Made by a program: the position numbers and the translations under genes. 64,000 nucleotides of DNA from Streptomyces kanamyceticus (GTDB lineage Bacteria > Actinomycetota > Actinomycetes > Streptomycetales > Streptomycetaceae), in the NCBI RefSeq assembly GCF_008704495.1, contig NZ_CP023699.1, positions 2,294,001 to 2,358,000 on the forward strand. Direction: 5' to 3'. The first letter of the stretch is position 1. Each line of letters starts with the position of its first letter. The notes beneath the pieces were generated by a model. That model worked only from the letters and a program-made list of their open reading frames with translations. It was not told where the DNA came from and did no database searches. Positions 7,998 through 16,031 of this stretch are shown in pieces.

Positions 7998-8816
7998 ATG
8001 CACCGAACTCCCCCGCACCCAACTCCCCCGTACCGAGCGACACTTCCCACCGAGGACCACCCCGTACTCCTCGTCATCGCGCACGGCAGCCGCGACCCGC
8101 GACACGCCGAGACCGTGCACGCCCTGGTGCGCGCGGTGCGCTCGCTGCGGCCCGGGCTGCGGGTGGAGACGGGCTTCCTGGACTTCAACGCGCCCACCGT
8201 GTCGGGGGTGTTGGCGCGGCTCGCGGCCGAGGGCGTACGCGACGTGATGGCCCTGCCGCTCCTGCTCACGCGCGCGTTCCACGCGAAGGCGGACATCCCC
8301 GCGGTGCTGCGCGCGGCGCCCGCGAGCCTGCGCGTCCGGCAGGCCGCGGTCCTCGGCCCTTCCCCGCTGCTGCTCGGCGCGCTCGAACAGCGGCTCCACG
8401 AGGCGGGGTTGACCCCCGCCGACAAGTCCTCGACCGGGGTCGTCCTGGCCTCGGCGGGGTCCTCCGACCCGGAGGCGATCGCAGTGATCGCTGAAATCGC
8501 GCGGGAGTGGCGGCTCACCGGTTGGTGTGCCGTGCGGCCTGCGTTCGCCTCCGCATCTCTGCCGCGCACCGAGGACGTCGTGCGCGAGCTGCGGGACGTG
8601 CCGGGCGTGCGCCGCGTCGCGGTGGCGCCCTACGTACTGGCCCCGGGCTTCCTGCCGGACCGCATCGCGCGGGGCGCCGCGGAGGCCGATGTGCTCGCCG
8701 ATGTCCTCGGTCCCGCACCTGCGGTGGCCAGGCTGCTCGTGCGGCGCTACGAAGAGGCGTACGCACGGGCCGACTCTCCGGTAGCTCCCCTGGCGCGGAT
8801 TCCCGCACTGGCCTAG
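7998..8816 (+). CDS. CbiX/SirB-like sirohydrochlorin chelatase
   Basis: A 272-residue cytoplasmic protein of the CbiX/SirB ferrochelatase class, which inserts Fe or Co into sirohydrochlorin. Two CbiX-like halves are visible: the first begins LLVIAHGSRDPRHAETVHALV (metal-binding His near residue 30) and includes LLTRAFHAKADIP, and the second begins GVVLASAGSSDPEAI and has APYVLAPGFLPDRI. At the end of a sulfite reductase operon the likely product is siroheme for that enzyme. Metal choice is inferred, not seen. The N-terminus is Pro/Thr-rich (HRTPPHPTPPYRATLP), and a later start is conceivable. Confidence 0.85.
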   Translation: MHRTPPHPTPPYRATLPTEDHPVLLVIAHGSRDPRHAETVHALVRAVRSLRPGLRVETGFLDFNAPTVSGVLARLAAEGVRDVMALPLLLTRAFHAKADIPAVLRAAPASLRVRQAAVLGPSPLLLGALEQRLHEAGLTPADKSSTGVVLASAGSSDPEAIAVIAEIAREWRLTGWCAVRPAFASASLPRTEDVVRELRDVPGVRRVAVAPYVLAPGFLPDRIARGAAEADVLADVLGPAPAVARLLVRRYEEAYARADSPVAPLARIPALA

Positions 8817-8827
8817 TTTGTGGTGGC

Positions 8828-9685
8828 ATGACCCCGACCCGATCCCGCACGCTGTGGCTGCGGACCGAACCCTTGCACGCGGTGATCTATTTCGACGAGC
8901 GCTGCCGGGGTCTCGGCAGGGCGGTGGGGCTCAAGGGCTTCTGGATGGGGTACTTCGCCGCGCGTACGGCGCCGATGGGCCGGGTCGGGTCCGCGGTGGC
9001 CACGGCGGCGCTCGGCGTCTTCGCGCCCGGCATGGTGGCCCGCGCCCTGCCGTCGGCCTGGGAGTACGCCTCGCCCGACCGGGTCCTTCAGGAGCGCGCC
9101 CGGCTCACCGCCCGCGCCTTGCGCCAACTGGTGCCCGGCGTCGACGCGTTGGCGTCCGCCGTCAATCCCCTCCTGGCCGCCGTCGTCGAGGACGCACCGG
9201 CGCTGGCCCGCCCGCTGTTCGCCGCCAACCGCGATCTGTACGACCGGGCCGACCCCGTCGAGCGGCTGTGGCATCTCACCACCTGCGTACGGGAGTTCAG
9301 GGGCGACGCGCACGTGACGGCGCTCGCCGACCACGGCCTGGACGCCCGCGAGGCACTCGCCCTCGCCGCGGCCACCGGCCGGGTGAACGCGGACGGCATC
9401 CGGCGGGACCGGGGCTGGAGCGAGGAGGAGTGGGCGGCCACCGCGGACCTGATGCGCGACCGCGGTCTGGTCGACGCGTCCGGTGCGGCGACCGAACAGG
9501 GCCGTACGGAACGGCAGTTGATCGAGGCCGACACCGACAGGCTCGCCGCGCGGCTGCTGCGTCCCCTCTCCGAGACCGAGACGGAAGGACTCCTCACGGC
9601 CCTGGAACCGGCGACGCGCAAAATCCTCGACCAGGACATCGTCCCCTTCCCGAACCCGATCGGACTGCCCCGCACGGTGAGCTGA
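8828..9685 (+). CDS. SCO6745 family protein
   Basis: A 285-residue protein of unknown function that I recognise as the actinobacterial SCO6745 family: RTLWLRTEPLHAVIYF near the start, then LGRAVGLKGFWMGYFAARTAPMG. It is predicted mostly helical, with no signal peptide or membrane segment. The ATG at 8828 has no ribosome site; a TAGTTT hexamer at 8814-8819, 8 bases upstream, could be a -10 box giving a nearly leaderless mRNA, though it includes the stop of the chelatase gene. The C-terminal half (SEEEWAATADLMRDRGLVD...) reads like a winged-helix segment. No function is assigned. Confidence 0.82.
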   Translation: MTPTRSRTLWLRTEPLHAVIYFDERCRGLGRAVGLKGFWMGYFAARTAPMGRVGSAVATAALGVFAPGMVARALPSAWEYASPDRVLQERARLTARALRQLVPGVDALASAVNPLLAAVVEDAPALARPLFAANRDLYDRADPVERLWHLTTCVREFRGDAHVTALADHGLDAREALALAAATGRVNADGIRRDRGWSEEEWAATADLMRDRGLVDASGAATEQGRTERQLIEADTDRLAARLLRPLSETETEGLLTALEPATRKILDQDIVPFPNPIGLPRTVS

Positions 9686-9708
9686 GACCGGCCGGACGCG
9701 GCACCGGA

Positions 9709-9731
9709 CACGGCGGCCGAACGGCCGCGTG
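9709..9731 (+). terminator. Possible intrinsic terminator hairpin
   Basis: GCGGCC-GAAC-GGCCGC (9713-9728) forms a six-pair GC stem with a four-base loop just downstream of the SCO6745-family gene, with CAC/GTG flanks able to extend it past a one-base bulge. There is no U-tract, as is common in Streptomyces. Confidence 0.4.
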
Positions 9732-9738
9732 AATCCGC

Positions 9739-9768
9739 TTGCCGCGAGGCGCCCCGCCCCCTTACCGT
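9739..9768 (+). promoter_or_regulatory. Promoter giving a leaderless mRNA for the acetyltransferase
   Basis: TTGCCG (9739-9744) and TACCGT (9763-9768) are separated by 18 bases and match the Streptomyces vegetative -35/-10 pattern. The ATG at 9776 begins 7 bases after the -10, where transcription would start, and no Shine-Dalgarno sequence is present. Confidence 0.55.
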
Positions 9769-9775
9769 CTCGCGG

Positions 9776-10303
9776 ATGACACCCGAACTGCGGTCCGAAC
9801 GCCTGGTCCTCTCCCCCTACGCCGAGACCGACGAGGCGGACTTCGTGTCCCTGTTCCAGGACGAGGCGGTGGGCCGCTGGTTCGGGGACGGCATGCAGAC
9901 CGCGGCGCAGGACCGGGCGCTGTTCCACCGGATCTTCAGCTATGTCTACGCGGAGAACCGCTTCCCCGTCTGGGCGGTGCGGCACGAGGGGCGCTACGTC
10001 GGGCACGCCGAGGTCAAGCCCTCGCCCGAGTCCTGGCTCGATGGTCACGAGATCGTATACGGCCTGACCAGGGCGAGCTGGGGCCTGGGCCTCGGCACGG
10101 AGCTCGCGCGGCTGCTCACCTCCTACGGCCACGAGACGCTGGGCCTCGCCGAGGTGCACGCGACCGTGGACTCGGAGAACACCGCGTCCCTCACGGTGCT
10201 CAAGCGCCTCGGCTTCACGCAGGGCCGCGAGGTGCGGGAGGAGAGCGGCGGGATCACCCTGCTGCTCACCTCGCGGCTGCCCGCGCCGCCCGTCGCCGGC
10301 TGA
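9776..10303 (+). CDS. GNAT family N-acetyltransferase (RimJ/RimL-like)
   Basis: A 175-residue acetyl-CoA-dependent N-acyltransferase of the Acetyltransf_3 type. The N-terminus LRSERLVLSPYAETDEADFVSLF is typical, the acetyl-CoA pyrophosphate loop is in YGLTRASWGLGLGTELARLL, and the late motif VDSENTASLTVLKRLGFTQ is the RimJ/RimL pattern. The substrate (protein N-terminus, amino sugar or drug) cannot be told. It ends 24 bases from the convergent DsbA-like gene. Confidence 0.88.
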   Translation: MTPELRSERLVLSPYAETDEADFVSLFQDEAVGRWFGDGMQTAAQDRALFHRIFSYVYAENRFPVWAVRHEGRYVGHAEVKPSPESWLDGHEIVYGLTRASWGLGLGTELARLLTSYGHETLGLAEVHATVDSENTASLTVLKRLGFTQGREVREESGGITLLLTSRLPAPPVAG

Positions 10304-10327
10304 CCCCAGGACCGCCCCGCCCCGGCG

Positions 10328-10978
10328 TCAGCCGAAGTCGAGGCCCCCGGTCCTGGTCCGCTTCAGCTCGAAGAAGTCCGGGTATCCGGCCAGGACCCGG
10401 AAGCTGTCGAAGAGCCGCGCCGCCTCCTCGCCGCGCGGGATCGCGCGCAGCACGGGGCCGAACCAGACGGTGCCGTCGACGTGGATCGTCGGCGTGCCGA
10501 CATAGCCCTCGGCCGCCGGGTCCTTGCCGCCGTCGTGGCTGCGGCGCAGCACCTCGTCGTACGCGGGGTCCTGCGCGGCGGCGGCGAGCGACGCGGGCAG
10601 TCCGAGCTCGGCGAGCGCCTGGCGCGCGACGTCGTCGAAGTCCTCGTTCTTCTCCTGGTGGACGCGGGTGCCGAAGGCCGTGTAGAGGTCGCGGAGAACC
10701 TCCTCGCCGCGCTGCTCGGCGGCGGCCGCGGCGATCCGCGTCAGGGTGAGGGAGCGGTCCACGAGGTCCCGGTACCAGTCGGGGAGTTCGTTGCCCTCGT
10801 TGTGGAAGTAGAGGCTCATCACGTGGAAGCGGAGGTCGAGGTCGCGGTGGCGCTCGACCTCCAGGATCCAGCGCGAGGTGATCCAGGCGAAGGGGCAGGC
10901 CGGGTCGAAGTAGAAGTCGATGCGGGTCCTGGTGCGGGTCCCGCCGTGGGCGCCGTGCGCGCCGTCCGTCGTCGTCAT
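10328..10978 (-). CDS. DsbA/FrnE-family protein (Rv2466c-like mycothiol-dependent oxidoreductase)
   Basis: A 216-residue thioredoxin-fold protein with a helical insertion, like the mycothiol-dependent nitroreductase/DsbA-like family of actinobacteria. The motif [17 protein letters not shown] aligns with the active site, but the usual CxxC is reduced to one cysteine (CPFA), which suggests a monothiol mechanism with mycothiol or a glutathione-transferase-like role. GTPTIHVDG (about residue 170) is the cis-Pro loop. The ATG has no ribosome site; a -10-like hexamer six bases upstream suggests a leaderless transcript. A His/Gly/Thr/Arg-rich N-terminal stretch of about 20 residues is variable. Confidence 0.85.
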   Translation of the reverse strand: MTTTDGAHGAHGGTRTRTRIDFYFDPACPFAWITSRWILEVERHRDLDLRFHVMSLYFHNEGNELPDWYRDLVDRSLTLTRIAAAAAEQRGEEVLRDLYTAFGTRVHQEKNEDFDDVARQALAELGLPASLAAAAQDPAYDEVLRRSHDGGKDPAAEGYVGTPTIHVDGTVWFGPVLRAIPRGEEAARLFDSFRVLAGYPDFFELKRTRTGGLDFG

Positions 10979-10984
10979 ACGCAG

Positions 10985-10990
10985 AGACTA
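10985..10990 (-). promoter_or_regulatory. Possible -10 box of a leaderless promoter
   Basis: On the minus strand TAGTCT lies six bases before the ATG at 10978. A clear -35 was not found, so this rests on the -10 and the absence of a Shine-Dalgarno sequence. Confidence 0.35.
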
Positions 10991-11055
10991 TGCGGCAAGT
11001 GGCACGCCCCTGCGGGCCAATGACGCGCGCTCGGGGCGGGCCAATTCCGGCCGGT

Positions 11056-11427
11056 TCAGCTCTCGGCGGCGAAGGGCGTGGCCTGGTGGAACCAGATCCG
11101 CCAGCCGTCCTCGGCGCGGCGCCACAGCGAACTGCGGTGCGCCCGCCGTCCGTTGTCGTCCGTGTCGAAGGTCAGGTGCACCACGTCGTCGGAGAGCTGA
11201 ACGCCACGCATGCCGGAGGCCGTGATGGGGCGGTCGTCGGGCTCGGGGTCGGCCATGAGGACCGTCATGATCGACGCGCGGTCCCACCGCGTGCCGGACG
11301 ACCCGAACTCGGTGAACTCCGGGTGCAGCAAGGCCCCGAAGAGCTCGGGCGAGGCACGCACCTCCGGTTCGAGCAGGCGCAGTTCGCCCTCGATCGCGGC
11401 CCGTACGGCGGGGGTGCGGTCAGTCAT
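11056..11427 (-). CDS. NTF2-like / DUF4440-family protein
   Basis: A 123-residue protein with the cone-like NTF2 fold pattern: an N-terminal helix (AAIEGELRLLEPEVRASPELFGALLHPEFTEFGSSG), then strands through VHLTFDTD and SSLWRRAEDGWRIWFHQATPF. The ending WRIWFHQATP is typical of DUF4440 proteins. No catalytic function can be assigned. Its ATG overlaps the stop of the upstream DUF1697 gene by eight bases, so the two are co-translated. Confidence 0.8.
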   Translation of the reverse strand: MTDRTPAVRAAIEGELRLLEPEVRASPELFGALLHPEFTEFGSSGTRWDRASIMTVLMADPEPDDRPITASGMRGVQLSDDVVHLTFDTDDNGRRAHRSSLWRRAEDGWRIWFHQATPFAAES

Positions 11428-11989
11428 GGGTCATCTCCACGAGCCGGGTGACGGTGTTCCAGTTGCGGCTGGTGGCGATCATGCCCCGGTTCAGGGCGGG
11501 CGTCGACAGCTTTACGGCGAGCTTGGAGCGGCCGAGGCCGTCGGGCGCGTAGAGGTAGAGGGCCCGGTCGCCGAGATGGAAGTCCTCGGGCAGGAAAGCG
11601 GCGCGGTCGACGGAGGCGAAGCGCGTCTCGTCGACGGGCACGGAGAAGTAGGTGACGTGGAGCTGCTTGGGCTCCAGGTCGGCGGCGGGGAACGGGCAGG
11701 CGTCGGCCACGGCCTTCAGATACGCCGCGTCGCGCACGAGCACGTCGACGGCGAAGCCGAACTCCTTCTCGATGGCCGACCCGATCGCGGCGGCGAGCGT
11801 CTCCTCGTCGCCCCCGTCTCCCCCGTCTCCCCCGTCGACCGTGAACACCGCGTTGCCGCTCTGCAGATGCGTGCGTACGCCGCCGTGTCCAAGACCTTCG
11901 AGGAGCGTCCGGAGCCGTGCCATCGGCACCTTCTTGTGGCCGCCGACGTTGATGCCGCGCAGCAGCGCCGCGTATCTCCCGTTCACCAT
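11420..11989 (-). CDS. DUF1697 family protein
   Basis: A 189-residue cytoplasmic protein. The start at 11989 gives MVNGRYAALLRGINVGGHKKVPM, the diagnostic N-terminus of DUF1697, followed by THLQSGNAVF. Family function is unknown. The late segment LSTPALNRGMIATSRNWNTVTRLVEM is also characteristic. A GGDGGDGGD stretch at about residues 53-61 comes from a triplicated 9-base unit (11816-11838) and is probably a recent slippage expansion in a loop. It is coupled to the downstream NTF2-like gene. Confidence 0.87.
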   Translation of the reverse strand: MVNGRYAALLRGINVGGHKKVPMARLRTLLEGLGHGGVRTHLQSGNAVFTVDGGDGGDGGDEETLAAAIGSAIEKEFGFAVDVLVRDAAYLKAVADACPFPAADLEPKQLHVTYFSVPVDETRFASVDRAAFLPEDFHLGDRALYLYAPDGLGRSKLAVKLSTPALNRGMIATSRNWNTVTRLVEMTHD

Positions 11990-12062
11990 GTGCCCACGAT
12001 AAAGCGGCCGCCGTGCCCCGTGGGGGTGGGCACGACGGCCGCGGCTCAGCAGGCGCGGAGGA

Positions 12063-13271
12063 TTACTCGACGACCTTGAGGAGCTTGTTGGGCGTGCCCT
12101 CGCTCGGGTTCGAGATCTTGTCCGCGGTCGCACCGTCGGTCAGCGCCTTGGCGACGTCCGCGGGCTTGGCGTCCGGGTGGGCGGCGACGTACACGGCGGC
12201 GGCACCCACGACGTGCGGGGTGGCCATCGAGGTGCCCGAGATGGTGTTGGTGGCGTCGTCACCGGTGTTCCAGTCGGACGTGATGTCCGAGCCCGGGGCG
12301 TAGATGTCCACGACGGAGCCGTAGTTGGAGAAGTCCGACTGCTCGTCGTCCTTGGTGGAGGAGGCGACCGTGATGGCCTCCTTCACGCGGGCCGGGGAGC
12401 CCTGCGAGGCGTCGGTCGACTCGTTGCCCGCGGCGACCGCGAAGGTGACGCCCGCGTCGATCGACTTCTTGACGGCCGCGTCGAGCGCTTCGTCGGCGCC
12501 GCCGCCGAGGCTCATGTTGGCGACGGAGGGGCCCTTGTGGTTCTTGGTGACCCAGTCGATGCCCGCGACGACCTGCTCGGTGGTGCCGGAGCCCTGGTCG
12601 TCCAGGACGCGGACCGCGACGATCTTCGCCTTCTTGGCGACACCGTGCGCCTCACCGGCGATGGTGCCCGCGACGTGCGTGCCGTGGCCGTTGCCGTCGT
12701 CGGCGTTGTCGTCGTTGTCCACGGCGTCGAAGCCGGAGGTGGCGCGGCCGCCGAAGTCCTTGTGGCTGACGCGGACACCGGTGTCGATGACGTACGCGGT
12801 GGCGCCCTCACCCGCGGCGTCGGGGTAGGTGTACTTCTTGTCGCCCTTGGTGTCCGCCTGGTCGATGCGGTCCAGGCCCCACGACGGCGGGTTGTCCTGG
12901 GTGGCGTCGATGGAGAACTTCTTCGACTGGACGACCTTGCCGACGGCCGGGTCGGCGGCCAGGCGCTTGGCGTCGGTCTCGCTCAGGCCCTTGGCCGAGA
13001 AGCCGTTGATCGCGGACGAGTAGTTGTGCTTCAGCTCGCCGCCGTACTCCTTGGCGAGGTCGGACTTGGTGTCCTTGCTGGCCTTCTCGTCGAGCATGAC
13101 GATGTAGCTGCCCGCGACGGCGCCCTTGGCGTCCAGGCCGTAGACCTTGCCCTCGGCGGGGGTGGACGCACCGGCGAACGAGGTCGCGAAGATCGTCACA
13201 CCGGCCGCGGTGGCGACGGTGGCTATCGCGGCGGTGAGCTTCACCTTGCGGGCACGCTTGTGAGTTGCCAT
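12063..13271 (-). CDS. Secreted S8 family (subtilisin-like) serine protease
   Basis: A 402-residue preproprotease. A signal peptide (about residues 1-36, KRARK basic start, ASTPAEG near cleavage) is followed by an inhibitor I9 prodomain (YIVMLDEKAS... INGFSAKGL) and a peptidase S8 domain. The catalytic triad is Asp163 (VIDTG), His196 (GHGTHVAGT) and Ser348 (ISGTSMATPH), with oxyanion Asn283 in AAGNE. The start at 13271 has a GAGGAGA ribosome site. A C-terminal binding domain is absent; the protein ends soon after the S8 domain. An acidic loop (DNDDNADDGNG) may bind calcium. Streptomycetes use such enzymes for extracellular protein turnover. Confidence 0.93.
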   Translation of the reverse strand: MATHKRARKVKLTAAIATVATAAGVTIFATSFAGASTPAEGKVYGLDAKGAVAGSYIVMLDEKASKDTKSDLAKEYGGELKHNYSSAINGFSAKGLSETDAKRLAADPAVGKVVQSKKFSIDATQDNPPSWGLDRIDQADTKGDKKYTYPDAAGEGATAYVIDTGVRVSHKDFGGRATSGFDAVDNDDNADDGNGHGTHVAGTIAGEAHGVAKKAKIVAVRVLDDQGSGTTEQVVAGIDWVTKNHKGPSVANMSLGGGADEALDAAVKKSIDAGVTFAVAAGNESTDASQGSPARVKEAITVASSTKDDEQSDFSNYGSVVDIYAPGSDITSDWNTGDDATNTISGTSMATPHVVGAAAVYVAAHPDAKPADVAKALTDGATADKISNPSEGTPNKLLKVVE

Positions 13272-13678
13272 GAAGAGGGGTCTCCTCAGTGCTGTGTGGG
13301 GGGATTGTGGGGGGGTATTCAGCTGTTCAGCCATCCTCAAAAGGTTCGCCCCGGCAACAACTTCGCCGGGACAGGCTCTGAGGCCCGGAAGATCTCCGGG
13401 TGTTGGGACGAAACCCTGTCTGATTGACGCGCGCAGATCAATACCTTCATACAGCTGTGACTTGTTCAACAAGGCTCTGTAATAACAAACAGGATCTGTC
13501 ACATCGGATCGGACATCACGGGCCCCAAACCCCCAACTCACGGTAACTGTAAGGGGCTTGTAAATATCCCCTCCTTCCTGGCGCGGAGAGGGCACCGGCC
13601 CCAGGGACGAGAGCGCGCGCTCCGGAGTCACCGGACAGCACGACGAGGACTCCCCCGGTGCCGCCCTACTTTCGAGCC
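13272..13678. other. Divergent intergenic region with structured protease leader
   Basis: A 407-bp gap between the protease (leftward) and the MMPL exporter (rightward), less GC-rich than its surroundings. On the protease side it holds hairpins CCCGGA/TCCGGG (13384-13400) and CCCGGC/GCCGGG (13350-13370) that would lie in a long 5' leader, and the palindrome listed separately. I saw no tRNA and could not match a known riboswitch. On the MMPL side TACTTT (13667-13672) lies six bases before the ATG. Confidence 0.5.
13461..13473. promoter_or_regulatory. Palindromic operator candidate upstream of the protease
   Basis: CTTGTT-C-AACAAG is a perfect 6+1+6 palindrome about 190 bases upstream of the protease start, in an A/T-richer stretch where a promoter would be expected. 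The regulator is unknown. Confidence 0.35.
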
Positions 13679-15946
13679 ATGGGAAACCGAACTGCACGGG
13701 CACGGGGGCTCGCCGCCAGGGCTGGCGGCTGGAGCGCACGGCATCGCTGGGCGGCCGTCGGCATCTGGATCCTGTTCGTCGTCGCCGCGATGGGCGTCGG
13801 CTCGGCCATGGGCCGCACCGACGCGGGCGACGGCGATCTCAAGGGGGAGATCAATCAGGCACAGTCGATCATCGACAAGGCCGGGATCGAGGAACCCGCG
13901 GGCGAGAGCGTCCTGATTCAGGCCACTTCCGCGGGCGACAAGGAGGGCGCGACAGCGCTCACAGCGGGCGACGCGCGCTTCAAGGCGGCCGTCGACGACG
14001 TGATGAAGGCGGTCGAGGCCACCGGCGAGGTGACGTCCGTGACCTCGCCGTACAAAAACGACTCGATATCCAAGGACGGCCGCAGCGCGCTCGTCCAGTT
14101 CGACATGCGCGGCGACGCGGACACCGCGGGCGACCGCGTCGCACCGGTCCTGAAGGCCGTCGACCGGGTCGAGAAGGCGCACGAGGGGCTGCGGATCGAG
14201 CAGATCGGCGCCGCCAGCATGCAGAAGACGTTCGACGACGCCTTCGGCAACGACTTCAAGCAGGCCGAGTACTCGGCGGTGCCGGTCGCGTTCGGCATCC
14301 TCCTGGTCGCCTTCGGCGCACTGGTGGCCGCGCTGCTCCCCATACTGCTCGCCCTCTCCGCGATCCTGGCGACGACCGGCCTGATGGCGGTGGTCAGCCA
14401 CGTCCAGCCGATGAGCGACACCGCCAACTCCGTGATGCTCCTGGTGGGTCTCGCGGTCGGCGTCGACTACTGCCTCTTCTATCTGCGGCGCGAACGCGAG
14501 GAACGCGCCAAGGGACGCGATCCGCAGACCGCTCTCAGGATCGCGGCGGCCACCAGCGGCCGCGCCGTGGTCGTCTCCGGGGTCACGGTGTGCGTGGCGA
14601 TGGCGGGCATGCTGTTCACCGGCATCACGGAGTTCCAGGCGATGGGCCTGGCCTCGCTGATGGTGGTCGCGGTGGCGATGGTCGGCTCGGTCACCGTCCT
14701 GCCCGCGCTGCTCTCGCTGCTCGGCGAGCGGGTGGAGAAGGGCCGCCTGCCGTTCCTGCGGCGGCGTGCGCGCGGCGGCGTGCCGAGCGAGAGCCGGTTG
14801 TGGCGCGCGGTCGTCGGCCGGGTGCTCAAGCGCCCCGGCGTCTCGGTGGCGATCGCCGCGGGACTGCTCGCGGCGATCGCCCTGCCCGCCATCGGCATGA
14901 AGACCCAACAGCTCACCCTGGACCAGGAGTTCGGCGACTCACTGCCGATCGTGGCGACCTACGACCGGGTCAACGAGGCGTTCCCCGGGGGCGCGGAACC
15001 GGCCGAGGTCGTGGTGAAGGCCGACGACATCGACGCCGCGCCGGTGCGTGACGCGATCGCCGACTTCCGGGCGCGGGCCGTCAGCTCGGGTGCGTCCAAG
15101 GGGCCCGTGGAGATGACCGTGCACAAGGACGGCGACGTCGCGGTCCTCTCGGTGCCGCTCATCGGCGGCTCCGACCAGGGCAGGGCCGAGAAGAGCCTCG
15201 GGCTCCTGCGGGACGAGGTCCGCCCGGCCACCCTGGGCAAGATCGACGGCGTCGAGGCGCCGGTCACCGGACAGGTCGCGGGCTCCAAGGACTTCAACGA
15301 CCAGCTCGGCTCCTCGGTGCCGCCGGTCTTCGCCTTCGTGGTGGCCTTCGCGTTCCTGCTGATGCTGCTGTCGTTCCGGTCGCTGACGATCGCGCTGACC
15401 TCGATCGTGCTCAACCTGCTCTCGGTGGGCGCCGCCTACGGAATCCTGGTCATGGTCTTCCAGCACGGCTGGGGAGCGTCCCTGGTCGGCGCCGAGGGCG
15501 TCGGGGCGATCGTGGCGTGGCTGCCGCTGTTCCTCTTCGTGATCCTCTTCGGCCTCTCCATGGACTACCACGTGTTCGTGGTCTCCCGGATCCGCGAGGC
15601 GCGCCTCCAAGGCCGTACGACGAAGGACGCGATCTCGCACGGCGTGATCACCACGGCCGGGGTGGTGACGAGCGCGGCGGTCATCATGGTCGCGGTCTTC
15701 GCCATCTTCGGCACGCTGTCGATGCAGTCCATGAAGCAGATGGGCGTGGGTCTCGCGGCGGCGATCCTGATCGACGCGACGGTGATCCGGGGCGTACTGC
15801 TCCCGGCCGTGATGGCCGCCCTCGGCGAACGCAACTGGTACCTGCCGAAGTGGCTGCGGTGGCTGCCGGACATGACGCACGACGAAGGGGGCACCGAGAT
15901 CACGGCGCCCCCCGCCGCTCCCGCGGGCGAGAAGGTCGGGGTCTGA
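13679..15946 (+). CDS. MMPL family (RND) membrane transporter
   Basis: A 755-residue inner-membrane transporter of the MmpL/ActII-3 class, normally exporting lipids, siderophores or small hydrophobic metabolites with proton motive force. An N-terminal membrane helix (WAAVGIWILFVVAAMGVG) precedes a large extracytoplasmic loop, then five helices including VGLAVGVDYCLFYLRREREER; the second half repeats the plan with LFGLSMDYHVFVVSRIREARL. The paired Asp-Tyr residues in those two helices fit the RND proton relay. The ATG at 13679 lies six bases after TACTTT without a ribosome site, so the mRNA may be leaderless. No regulator adjoins; cargo is unknown. Confidence 0.9.
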   Translation: MGNRTARARGLAARAGGWSARHRWAAVGIWILFVVAAMGVGSAMGRTDAGDGDLKGEINQAQSIIDKAGIEEPAGESVLIQATSAGDKEGATALTAGDARFKAAVDDVMKAVEATGEVTSVTSPYKNDSISKDGRSALVQFDMRGDADTAGDRVAPVLKAVDRVEKAHEGLRIEQIGAASMQKTFDDAFGNDFKQAEYSAVPVAFGILLVAFGALVAALLPILLALSAILATTGLMAVVSHVQPMSDTANSVMLLVGLAVGVDYCLFYLRREREERAKGRDPQTALRIAAATSGRAVVVSGVTVCVAMAGMLFTGITEFQAMGLASLMVVAVAMVGSVTVLPALLSLLGERVEKGRLPFLRRRARGGVPSESRLWRAVVGRVLKRPGVSVAIAAGLLAAIALPAIGMKTQQLTLDQEFGDSLPIVATYDRVNEAFPGGAEPAEVVVKADDIDAAPVRDAIADFRARAVSSGASKGPVEMTVHKDGDVAVLSVPLIGGSDQGRAEKSLGLLRDEVRPATLGKIDGVEAPVTGQVAGSKDFNDQLGSSVPPVFAFVVAFAFLLMLLSFRSLTIALTSIVLNLLSVGAAYGILVMVFQHGWGASLVGAEGVGAIVAWLPLFLFVILFGLSMDYHVFVVSRIREARLQGRTTKDAISHGVITTAGVVTSAAVIMVAVFAIFGTLSMQSMKQMGVGLAAAILIDATVIRGVLLPAVMAALGERNWYLPKWLRWLPDMTHDEGGTEITAPPAAPAGEKVGV

Positions 15947-15948
15947 CT

Positions 15949-16025
15949 CGGGGCTCCGCCCCGGACCCCGGTCCCCGGACCCCGGTCCGCGAACGCCGGA
16001 CGGGCTGAATCCTCAGCCCGTCCGG
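15949..16025. terminator. Bidirectional terminator in a dispersed Streptomyces repeat
   Basis: CCGGACGGGCTGA (15996-16008), loop ATCC, TCAGCCCGTCCGG (16013-16025) is a perfect 13-bp stem between two convergent genes. The preceding stretch contains GGACCCCGGTCC-type repeats, and the whole resembles a GC-rich intergenic element seen many times in Streptomyces genomes. It should terminate both transcripts. Confidence 0.75.
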
Positions 16026-16031
16026 CACTTC

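Noticed and set aside
13272..13678. Riboswitch in the protease leader
   Set aside because: The leader is long and has hairpins, but I could not find the conserved core of the c-di-AMP (ydaO) or other known riboswitches.
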